This document shows positions 15,124-20,542 of a DNA stretch of 25,916 nucleotides, piece after piece. This stretch comes from a virus. The position numbers and the translations under genes were made by a program. Position 1 is the stretch's first letter; each line of letters begins with the position of its first letter. The DNA lies in IMG/VR virus record IMGVR_UViG_3300042402_000803, positions 1 to 25,916 of that record; one strand, written 5' to 3'. The notes beneath the pieces were generated by a model. It had not been told where the DNA came from. It ran no database searches and worked only from the letters and a program-made list of their open reading frames with translations.

Positions 15124-15213
15124 TTACTGACCCTTCCATGCTTGGTCTTGAATACGCTTCCATGTCTCAGCTACCCATTTATTCATCTGGGCCGAGGTGA
15201 TCATCTTAGCCAT
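15124..15213 (-). CDS. 29-aa early micro-protein
   Basis: A 29-residue reading frame with an excellent Shine-Dalgarno sequence (AAGGAG, five bases before the ATG). It fits tightly between two genes: ten bases from the upstream stop and one base from the next start. The peptide (MAKMITSAQMNKWVAETWKR, then nine more residues) is an amphipathic, Trp-containing helix. The tight packing and ribosome site argue that it is translated, either as a real micro-protein or as a translational coupler for the next gene. Confidence 0.65.
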   Translation of the reverse strand: MAKMITSAQMNKWVAETWKRIQDQAWKGQ

Positions 15214-15222
15214 AATTACTCC

Positions 15223-15489
15223 TTAAATGAGGTCAACTTGAACCTGAACATCAACCTTTTGACCATCGTGGTCATAGGCATTGTATGTACGGGCGATACC
15301 AGTAATTTCCTTGCCCGTCAGAGCCTGACTAGTACCGATGGTTTGTAGAGCCATAAGCACAGAGACACGCTGGGCAATAAAACACATATCAAACACGCCA
15401 GCCACCGTAGTAAAGAAGCCAACACCGTCAACAATCACACGGATTTTTTGGCTGTTATTCAGACCTTCAACCAAACGCTTTGCACGCAT
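15223..15489 (-). CDS. Early conserved hypothetical protein (88 aa)
   Basis: An 88-residue protein. A basic N-terminus and strand (KIRVIVDGVGFFTTVAGV, 15-32) precede a helix (RVSVLMALQTIG) and a final strand pair ending VDVQVQVDL. It is the first gene of the P4 unit (88, 29, 70 and 57 residues). The start is firm: AGGAG six bases before the ATG at 15489. Its TAA stop forms part of the AAGGAG site of the 29-residue gene. I do not recognise the family. Confidence 0.78.
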   Translation of the reverse strand: MRAKRLVEGLNNSQKIRVIVDGVGFFTTVAGVFDMCFIAQRVSVLMALQTIGTSQALTGKEITGIARTYNAYDHDGQKVDVQVQVDLI

Positions 15490-15522
15490 AATTCGCTCCT
15501 GTATCTAACTGTCTATGAGACT

Positions 15523-15551
15523 ATTATATAACCAAATCCAATTATTGTCAA
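15523..15551 (-). promoter_or_regulatory. Early sigma70 promoter P4 (four-gene unit)
   Basis: TTGACA (15546-15551), 17-bp spacer, TATAAT (15523-15528), a perfect consensus. It shares its spacer and leader with P3. The TGA inside the -35 box (15548-15550) is the stop codon of the upstream 57-residue gene. Confidence 0.92.
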
Positions 15552-15721
15552 CCAATAATTGTAAGGAAAGTATACACTCGGACATCACGCTTTGCGAGCG
15601 TCCGAGCATCATGCAGGGCTCCGATTTTTGCGCCCTTGAGTGTTTTGTATTGCTTACCCATCTCGGCCCAAAGATAGCCCTCGGCGTTCTTAATTAGGGT
15701 AACATGTTGTTTTTTCAGCAT
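15548..15721 (-). CDS. 57-aa early basic protein, apparently leaderless
   Basis: A 57-residue basic protein (starts MLKKQHVTLIKNAEGYLWAE; continues GKQYKTLKGAKIGALHDA, then ends FLTIIG). The pattern strand, turn, YLWAEMGKQYKTLKGAK, helix suggests a small compact domain. There is no Shine-Dalgarno sequence. The -10 TATAAT of promoter P5 ends only six bases before the ATG, so the mRNA most likely begins at or within a base of the start codon. Its stop lies inside the -35 box of P4. Function unknown. Confidence 0.72.
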   Translation of the reverse strand: MLKKQHVTLIKNAEGYLWAEMGKQYKTLKGAKIGALHDARTLAKRDVRVYTFLTIIG

Positions 15722-15727
15722 ATTTGT

Positions 15728-15756
15728 ATTATATGCCCAAATCCAATTATTGTCAA
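15728..15756 (-). promoter_or_regulatory. Early sigma70 promoter P5, placing +1 at the start codon
   Basis: TTGACA (15751-15756), 17-bp spacer, TATAAT (15728-15733). Seven bases beyond the -10 box is 15721, the A of the ATG. The TGA within TTGACA (15753-15755) is the stop codon of the upstream 93-residue gene. Confidence 0.92.
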
Positions 15757-16034
15757 CCGTTTTTTAGTGCTAGAAAAATCAGTTTAGTGTCACGGGGAGT
15801 CCAACGCTTTCCGTCAGGACCACAGGCTTCGTAGGTTCCACGCATTACATTGCAACTATGAAAATAACCCGGGGTAATTTTACCGAACACCGGGTCATAC
15901 TTTTCCTCATTCCAGGACTCGGGAATATGGCACTTGAAAAAATAACTTTCACGCAATAGCCGAGCCATGAATGAGCCCTTGGCGTGTTTACAATCCTTGC
16001 ACTTAAGTTCCTTATTGTACACAGGCTGTGACAT
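15753..16034 (-). CDS. Cysteine-rich small protein (93 aa), probable metal binder
   Basis: A 93-residue protein from the ATG at 16034. That start has AAGGA five bases upstream; an ATG six bases earlier overlaps the ribosome site and is less likely. Cysteines at 12, 15, 35, 61 and 71 include a CKDCKH knuckle at the N-terminus and a CGPDGKRWTPR C-terminal motif. This C-x2-C ... C ... C ... CGxxGxxW arrangement matches a recurrent group of small phage/plasmid proteins thought to bind zinc. It overlaps the 48-residue gene by 23 bases and uses the same transcript from P6. Function unknown. Confidence 0.8.
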   Translation of the reverse strand: MSQPVYNKELKCKDCKHAKGSFMARLLRESYFFKCHIPESWNEEKYDPVFGKITPGYFHSCNVMRGTYEACGPDGKRWTPRDTKLIFLALKNG

Positions 16035-16158
16035 GTTCATCCTTCAAAATCTGTTGTGAAAAAACAACGCCACCGTATGCTTGCTGGTAGCACAATGCAG
16101 TGGCTTCAATGTAGAAAGTGTAGATACGACCTTGGGGAGTTACCAGAGTGTAGTTCAT
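16012..16158 (-). CDS. 48-aa early conserved small protein
   Basis: A 48-residue protein, MNYTLVTPQGRIYTFYIEAT followed by ALCYQQAYGGVVFSQQIL and a short tail. The pattern T-P-x-G-x-[IV]-Y-T-F ... C/M-Y-Q-x-A-Y-G-G-V-[VI]-F recalls small proteins of T4-like cyanophages and environmental phages. AAGGA lies seven bases before the ATG, and promoter P6 is just upstream. Its end overlaps the start of the cysteine-rich gene by 23 bases, so the pair is translationally linked. Function unknown. Confidence 0.75.
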   Translation of the reverse strand: MNYTLVTPQGRIYTFYIEATALCYQQAYGGVVFSQQILKDEHVTACVQ

Positions 16159-16182
16159 ACAGTTCCTTATCAACTATACCTT

Positions 16183-16211
16183 AGTATAGCACAGGAACCA
16201 TTTATTGTCAA
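16183..16211 (-). promoter_or_regulatory. Early sigma70 promoter P6 with an inverted repeat over the -10 box
   Basis: TTGACA (16206-16211), 17-bp spacer, TATACT (16183-16188). A perfect inverted repeat CTATAC-CTTA-GTATAG (16174-16189) covers the -10 box and could be an operator or a 5' hairpin. It drives the 48- and 93-residue genes and lies just past the methyltransferase stop. Confidence 0.87.
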
Positions 16212-16213
16212 AT

Positions 16214-17206
16214 TTAGTTTTTATAGACTACAGTGGTATCCGCACTCTTGGCATTCTTTTGTGAAGTCTGATTGCTTTGCCTTTTACTGCTCACCACATT
16301 GAGGGTGTTCACAACACTAAAACCCAATTCTTTATGGTAGGCAAGTACATCATCACTCATGTCCCGATTGCGTACCTTACCTACATTCCAGCAACTAACA
16401 CCATCTTCTTTAAGATGTTCAATGCTCAAATGAATGATCCCACGCAAAAAAGTATCTGCCCAAGCTTGGTAGGTTGGTGTATTGGTAATTGATTGCGTAT
16501 TTTGATGTGCGTATACTTCAAGGTCAAAGTAGGGAGGACTTGTTAAAACTAAATCTACCTTAGGTAGGTTGTATTTTTTCATGTTTAACGCATCATCACA
16601 AATCAAGGTCACACGATTTTGTATCCCCAAAAAGTTCACAATGTCATTTAGATTTTTATAAGTTTCAGTGTTTGGTTCAAATGCTATGTAATGGGCCCCA
16701 TACGATACTGCACCGAGCATGCGACCTCCCCAACCTGCACAAGGATCAAGGACTATTTCAGGCTTGTATTTTATGCAGGCTAGTTTCATCATTTGAGGTC
16801 TGTACATTGTGTTTTTTGTTAGACCACAACAAAAGTAAATGCCACGCTTTAACTCACTCATGTACGGGGTGCTATGACTTTTACGGTTCCATCTTAGAAT
16901 TTTTTCTAAATTTTCTGCCTTCCACAAACTCTTAAAACTAGTTCCTGTTGCACTTTCAATATCATAGAAATTAGGGCAAAAGTGTTCACTCAATTTCATA
17001 CCCAATCTAGAGGTAGAATTGATATCGTTATCTGTGGTAGTCCATTTGCAAAGTTTTTGCCAATCTTTTTTTAATTCGTCAACAGAATAATTATGTAGGA
17101 AACTAGTTTGTTCTAACTCTTTAGCAAGATGGGGCAATAGATTTTCAAAATCAGAATTTGATAAATTTCTTAAACTAAATCTTTTATTTAAATAATTTAA
17201 AATCAT
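16214..17206 (-). CDS. DNA methyltransferase (N4-cytosine or N6-adenine, TSPPY type)
   Basis: A 330-residue protein. S-adenosylmethionine-binding motif I is LDPCAGWGGRMLGA (153-166). The following acidic residue is in AFEPN (175-179), and catalytic motif IV is TSPPY (222-226), which marks amino-methyltransferases that act on adenine N6 or cytosine N4. CGLTKNTMYRPQMM (127-140) precedes motif I, so the motif order is I then IV. The N-terminal ~110 residues are helical and may hold the recognition domain. Its start overlaps the stop of the 198-residue gene as ATGA, so the two are co-translated from promoter P7. It is markedly AT-rich compared with the early block next to it. With its partner it probably forms a restriction-modification pair. 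The target sequence cannot be read. Confidence 0.85.
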   Translation of the reverse strand: MILNYLNKRFSLRNLSNSDFENLLPHLAKELEQTSFLHNYSVDELKKDWQKLCKWTTTDNDINSTSRLGMKLSEHFCPNFYDIESATGTSFKSLWKAENLEKILRWNRKSHSTPYMSELKRGIYFCCGLTKNTMYRPQMMKLACIKYKPEIVLDPCAGWGGRMLGAVSYGAHYIAFEPNTETYKNLNDIVNFLGIQNRVTLICDDALNMKKYNLPKVDLVLTSPPYFDLEVYAHQNTQSITNTPTYQAWADTFLRGIIHLSIEHLKEDGVSCWNVGKVRNRDMSDDVLAYHKELGFSVVNTLNVVSSKRQSNQTSQKNAKSADTTVVYKN

Positions 17207-17799
17207 TTTGTTAGGTTTATAAATTTTTGAAGCATTACTTTACTCATACATTTTTTTGAATTATTTTCATCAAAGTAAAGTATTTCTAAATTTGGGCAGT
17301 CAATATATTGTTTATATCCAAATCTCACGGATTTACGAGTGGTTGAATTGTTAATTTTCTTTAAGAGTTTTGCTTCTAAATCTGAAGTGATATGATTTGC
17401 AGGGAACCTCACCACAAAAAGGCATTTATCGTCTGCAAACCCTGAACAAAGAATATCCCAGTCTTTAATATCATTGATTTTTTTCAAGGTAATATCATTA
17501 AAACTACCGCCACCTGTTAATTTTTTTTGTTTCCCCTTTTCATTTTTGTGAGCGTATTCAGGTTTTACTTCAACATATTTTTTTCTTGTACTGTCATAGC
17601 CGTCTGCTCCTTGTTTTTTATCTATTTTTTTGCAACCTGCCACAGAAAGTGTTAGTTCCTCTCTTAATGTACTTGAATTTTTGTCAAATAAAAATGTCTC
17701 AATAATTTCTTGTGCTACTTTGGTCAATTTGTTAAATTCTTTTTTATCACCAAAAAAATAGTTTTTTATCAATTTAAGTGCATCTGGGCTAAGACTCAT
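17203..17799 (-). CDS. Putative PD-(D/E)XK restriction endonuclease partner of the methyltransferase
   Basis: A 198-residue basic protein. GADGYD (64-69), then YVEVKPE (75-81), gives D66-x10-E77-x-K79, the spacing of the PD-(D/E)XK nuclease active site. It is followed by GGGSFNDIT (96-104) and a strand ILCSGF...CLFVVRFP. The N-terminal ~60 residues are helical. Small type II endonucleases have similar size and layout. AGAGG precedes the ATG, the promoter is at 17830-17858, and the stop overlaps the methyltransferase start (ATGA). The nuclease call is inferred from motif spacing and the paired methyltransferase. It might instead be a nicking enzyme or a specificity accessory. Confidence 0.6.
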   Translation of the reverse strand: MSLSPDALKLIKNYFFGDKKEFNKLTKVAQEIIETFLFDKNSSTLREELTLSVAGCKKIDKKQGADGYDSTRKKYVEVKPEYAHKNEKGKQKKLTGGGSFNDITLKKINDIKDWDILCSGFADDKCLFVVRFPANHITSDLEAKLLKKINNSTTRKSVRFGYKQYIDCPNLEILYFDENNSKKCMSKVMLQKFINLTK

Positions 17800-17829
17800 A
17801 AGTTCCTCTCAATAAACTGTATAGAATAA

Positions 17830-17858
17830 ATTATATAGTAATTTTACGGGTATGTCAA
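17830..17858 (-). promoter_or_regulatory. Sigma70 promoter P7 (methyltransferase module)
   Basis: TTGACA (17853-17858), 17-bp spacer, TATAAT (17830-17835), a perfect consensus. The spacer sequence differs from the P1-P6 cassette, so it may have arrived with the module. Transcription would start near 17823. Confidence 0.9.
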
Positions 17859-17883
17859 CAAAAAAACCCGCACTAGGCGGGTT
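17859..17883 (-). terminator. Rho-independent terminator after the 79-aa membrane protein gene
   Basis: Minus-strand stem AACCCGC / GCGGGTT (7 bp) with loop CTAGT, then a run of T. It lies just past the 79-residue gene stop and abuts the -35 box of promoter P7, so the methyltransferase module is insulated from upstream transcription. Confidence 0.9.
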
Positions 17884-17904
17884 CTGTGTTAGTGTGTGAA
17901 ACGA

Positions 17905-18144
17905 TTACTTTTTGTTCCAAGCCCAAAAAATAACTGCTAGGGCAATCAAGCCTACAAGACCCTTCTCGCCTAATGCACCAACGAACTTAGCGATAGAGCC
18001 AACTACATCAATGCCTAGGAATGGTACTGCCGCACCAAATAGGATTTGTAGAACAACGCCTACGGCAATCAGTTTGATTCCTAAATCCATAACATGACCT
18101 AGAAATACTCCTGCCATGCCAAATGCTTTGCTTACTTGTTCCAT
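17905..18144 (-). CDS. Small two-span membrane protein, holin candidate
   Basis: A 79-residue protein with two long hydrophobic segments (about 20-45 and 58-76), a short glycine/proline turn region (AVPFLGIDVVGSI), few charges, and a basic C-terminal tail (WNKK). Size and layout match class II/III holins or other small phage membrane proteins, but no lysis gene lies nearby in this window. The ATG at 18144 has AAGGA about ten bases upstream. It is followed by a strong terminator, so it ends a transcript. Which promoter drives it is unclear. Confidence 0.7.
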   Translation of the reverse strand: MEQVSKAFGMAGVFLGHVMDLGIKLIAVGVVLQILFGAAVPFLGIDVVGSIAKFVGALGEKGLVGLIALAVIFWAWNKK

Positions 18145-18248
18145 GTTTTTTGTTTCCTTTCACAAACTAATATTTACCGTAATAAGGTACCATATTAAGT
18201 GTCAGGACTATGTGTAATAACATAGAACAGTTAGCACATTAACTGCGA

Positions 18249-19049
18249 TTAGTTAACCAAATCATACTTTTCAACTTGATAGAATCCTATATCGTGCTTT
18301 CGTTTAGTATAATAAAGACCACTGAGAGTGATAGGATTTTGTATGAGTTGTTCAAATATACCAGTCAATGGATTATTTTTATCTAAGTAAAGAGCAACAA
18401 CATTATTGTTTTCGTCACTAAACCAATATTCATTACGCTTTAATGATCGGCGATCTAACACAGTTTTACTAATGAATGATAATGTTTTTAACTCTTTGCC
18501 TATAACATTTTTTGATACTACCGTTTTTCTTCCGCTGAAAATTTTATCAATCTCTATATCATAGAAGTAGAACTGGGGCAAACGATATGCCAATCCAAAT
18601 GTTTGCTCTACAAATTTAGTTCCATCGCTGTGAACAAATTTATTCAAGTCCTCAGTATAGTTAGAGATATGTTCGTTTTTTAATTTCAGCATCATAATTT
18701 TTTTGCTGTAATAGTCACGAACCTTACCTGCTAATTCTTTATCTTCGTCAGTTACTAACGGGAACAAATCTCTATCCAGAAGCTTACTAATTGTAGGGCG
18801 AATGGCTAGATTAGTATCTGTAGAACTGTTTCGTATTCTATACCAAGCACAACTCAATGCCAACAAATCTTCTTCTGATTCGTAAATTTCGTATTTTTTA
18901 AAATACTTAGATTGTTGTTCTTCACCAAAAGAAAAAATATTCACATTTCCAGATCCTTGAATGGTACCGTTCGTAGACAAACTATTAGGGAAAGTAATGT
19001 TACCTAATATTTTATTAATTTGTTGAGCGGATAATTTTGTATTAGCCAA
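18249..19049 (-). CDS. Conserved T4-like phage protein next to uvsX/uvsY, unknown function
   Basis: A 266-residue protein started at TTG (19049), with GGAGG nine bases upstream and no in-frame ATG near. The N-terminus (KLSAQQINKILGNITFPNS) is followed by a long part containing SCAWYRIRN (about 66-74), DYYSKKIMMLKL (112-123) and YRLPQFYFYDIEIDKIF (153-169). These segments look familiar as a conserved uncharacterised family of cyanophages and other marine T4-like phages. No enzymatic motif is seen. The stop is followed by inverted repeats but no clear terminator. Confidence 0.75.
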   Translation of the reverse strand: MANTKLSAQQINKILGNITFPNSLSTNGTIQGSGNVNIFSFGEEQQSKYFKKYEIYESEEDLLALSCAWYRIRNSSTDTNLAIRPTISKLLDRDLFPLVTDEDKELAGKVRDYYSKKIMMLKLKNEHISNYTEDLNKFVHSDGTKFVEQTFGLAYRLPQFYFYDIEIDKIFSGRKTVVSKNVIGKELKTLSFISKTVLDRRSLKRNEYWFSDENNNVVALYLDKNNPLTGIFEQLIQNPITLSGLYYTKRKHDIGFYQVEKYDLVN

Positions 19050-19500
19050 TTGTAATGTCCTCCATACCGGCTGTTCGTAATCTTACAATGTGTCCCATCT
19101 GCCATTGTTTGGCTTCAAGACCCTTCATAATGCCTAACCAACGATTGCGTAGTAGTGCTACTTCATTGATAATGGTTTCAAAGTCAATGACTTCATCCTC
19201 ACCATCAACATACTTTTCAGCATCACGGCTAGTCAATGCTCTATTATACGCTTCTAAATATTTTTGAAAATGCTTTCGGCGAATTTTCCTAAGTTGTATG
19301 TTGAGGTAATTTAACACAGCCTCAATTTCTTGAAGCTGGTTAAATCTATGCTCAGTAACACCCGGTAGGTTGGCAATGTTCTTTTCTACATTGCCATAAA
19401 TGGAAACTTCTTTTTTTGCCGAGATTAATTCTGATTCATAATGTGTAATAAAATCGGGTATCACACCAAGATTTTGTGTGACTTTAGTGTACCAATTCAT
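19042..19500 (-). CDS. UvsY-like recombination mediator (tentative)
   Basis: A 152-residue, largely helical, charged protein. It has a coiled stretch (HRFNQLQEIEAVLNYLNIQL, 51-70), a KYVDGEDEVIDFE centre and a C-terminal helix WLGIMKGLEAKQWQMGHIVRLR (about 122-143). T4 UvsY (137 residues) has a comparable C-terminal W-x-I-L ... I-x-H-I-x-D-M-R layout. UvsY loads UvsX recombinase onto gp32-coated single strands, and both UvsX and gp32 genes are encoded nearby. The assignment is by layout and neighbourhood only and needs a profile search. Its stop overlaps the next start by 8 bases. Confidence 0.6.
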   Translation of the reverse strand: MNWYTKVTQNLGVIPDFITHYESELISAKKEVSIYGNVEKNIANLPGVTEHRFNQLQEIEAVLNYLNIQLRKIRRKHFQKYLEAYNRALTSRDAEKYVDGEDEVIDFETIINEVALLRNRWLGIMKGLEAKQWQMGHIVRLRTAGMEDITIG

Positions 19501-19503
19501 TCA

Positions 19504-19749
19504 TCACCATTCTTCATCTTCGTCGTCGTAATCTTCTTCGTATTCTTCTTCTAATTCATGTTCACTGACATAATCTTTGAGTGCGTTCAAAATTTCTTTT
19601 TCACCACGGAAAGATTCTTTGATTTCATCTGCTTCATAATTGTTGTCAATTAAAAAGCTAACCAATGTGTCAGCGGCATCTTTTCTTTCAGAGATATCAA
19701 TATGACCTCTTAATGCATCCCATACTTCTGCTACAAAATCTAAACTCAT
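19504..19749 (-). CDS. Small acidic phage protein (81 aa)
   Basis: An 81-residue protein with an Asp/Glu-dominated C-terminus (about 65-80: EEEYEEDYDDEDEEW). The N-terminal domain is helical (VAEVWDALRGHID; ADTLVSFLIDNNYEADEIKESF). Similar acidic proteins appear between uvsX and uvsY-type genes in marine T4-like phages, as far as I recall. It might mimic DNA or bind a replication protein, which is speculation. Its ATG overlaps the stop of the GIY-YIG gene as ATGA, so in this phage its translation is linked to the inserted endonuclease. Confidence 0.75.
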   Translation of the reverse strand: MSLDFVAEVWDALRGHIDISERKDAADTLVSFLIDNNYEADEIKESFRGEKEILNALKDYVSEHELEEEYEEDYDDEDEEW

Positions 19750-20495
19750 TCTGTAATGTTCTCCTCTGTTGATACATTACTTATCTTTGAATTATATTTT
19801 TCAACAAACCATCCTTTACATGAACCGCGGGCTGGTATCTTTTTATTTCTCATAATCTTTTCCATAGTAGGCACACTTAAATTGTGTAGGTTACAAAAAT
19901 TATAAAACCCCTCAGCTATATATTCAACTGAATCGGGTGAAATAAATCTATAGGTTTTTATATTGTTTTTGTTACCCTTCATTCTTTCTGAATGTTTCTT
20001 TTTGTTTTCGTCTGTGTGGTGCTTGTTATAAAACCCGTTCTTCTCACCTGTGACACCTAACCCAATTTTCTTTTTTGTTTCTGCTGTCATGGGTTTTCTG
20101 CCATTTTCTAATAGAGTATTTTTATAACTTTCTATTCTTTTTTCTAAATGAGCAGGTGCTTGCTTTTTACCTTTATGAGAAGGGGGTCGTTTATCTAAAC
20201 AAATGTTGGTCAATATACCGCCTTCATCAATATTTTCTCTCCCGTATTTTTTAATATAAGATGCCTCAATCTCATATGCGACATTTTCATCAATAATATT
20301 GTCAGTCAAAATACTTATAGGTATCTCGTATCCCTGTTCTCGTAAATATTGAATCTTAAAGAACTTATGACGATTATCAGTATTGTCAATAGTTTCCTTG
20401 AAGTGATCCAAATGTCTTTGATTTTCAGTTTTACCTTTACCTATATAAAAAGGAAGGTTGGTTCTATTATCTATTAGGGCGTATATGTAATACAT
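19746..20495 (-). CDS. GIY-YIG homing endonuclease, free-standing
   Basis: A 249-residue protein when started at ATG 20495, preferred because GGAG lies six bases upstream; an ATG at 20507 would add four residues. YYIYAL (2-7) and FYIGKGK (16-22) form the GIY-YIG signature, followed by an Arg/His segment, E75/E77 and TNIC. The middle carries NUMOD3-like DNA-binding repeats (GKKQAPAHLEK; TAETKKKIGLG; HTDENKKKHSERMKG). The C-terminal part, with a helix-turn-helix (SVPTMEKIMRNKK) and GSCKGWFVEKY, matches related homing enzymes. It sits between uvsX and the acidic gene without an intron. Its start is covered by the hairpin described at 20493-20532. Confidence 0.9.
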   Translation of the reverse strand: MYYIYALIDNRTNLPFYIGKGKTENQRHLDHFKETIDNTDNRHKFFKIQYLREQGYEIPISILTDNIIDENVAYEIEASYIKKYGRENIDEGGILTNICLDKRPPSHKGKKQAPAHLEKRIESYKNTLLENGRKPMTAETKKKIGLGVTGEKNGFYNKHHTDENKKKHSERMKGNKNNIKTYRFISPDSVEYIAEGFYNFCNLHNLSVPTMEKIMRNKKIPARGSCKGWFVEKYNSKISNVSTEENITE

Positions 20496-20532
20496 AGCAG
20501 TCTCCATAATATTATTTATGCTAACTGCTATG
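20493..20532 (-). promoter_or_regulatory. Start-codon hairpin with internal late-promoter-like box
   Basis: Perfect 9-bp inverted repeat: CATAGCAGT and ACTGCTATG around a 22-base loop on the minus strand. The 3' arm contains the endonuclease start codon, and GGAG lies in the loop next to it. The loop also holds CATAAATA (20513-20520), 7 of 8 matches to the T4 late promoter. Read-through mRNA from uvsX would fold and mask the start, while a late transcript would begin inside the loop and escape the fold. Confidence 0.6.
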
Positions 20533-20542
20533 AATCCATATT

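Noticed and set aside
14951-15163. 70-residue minus-strand frame overlapping the 70- and 29-residue genes
   Set aside because: It runs in another frame across two tightly packed genes with better starts; its own start has no ribosome site.
18208-18225. CTATGT/ACATAG inverted repeat as a terminator downstream of the 266-residue gene
   Set aside because: The stem is AT-rich and short and is not followed by a T run; no function can be supported.
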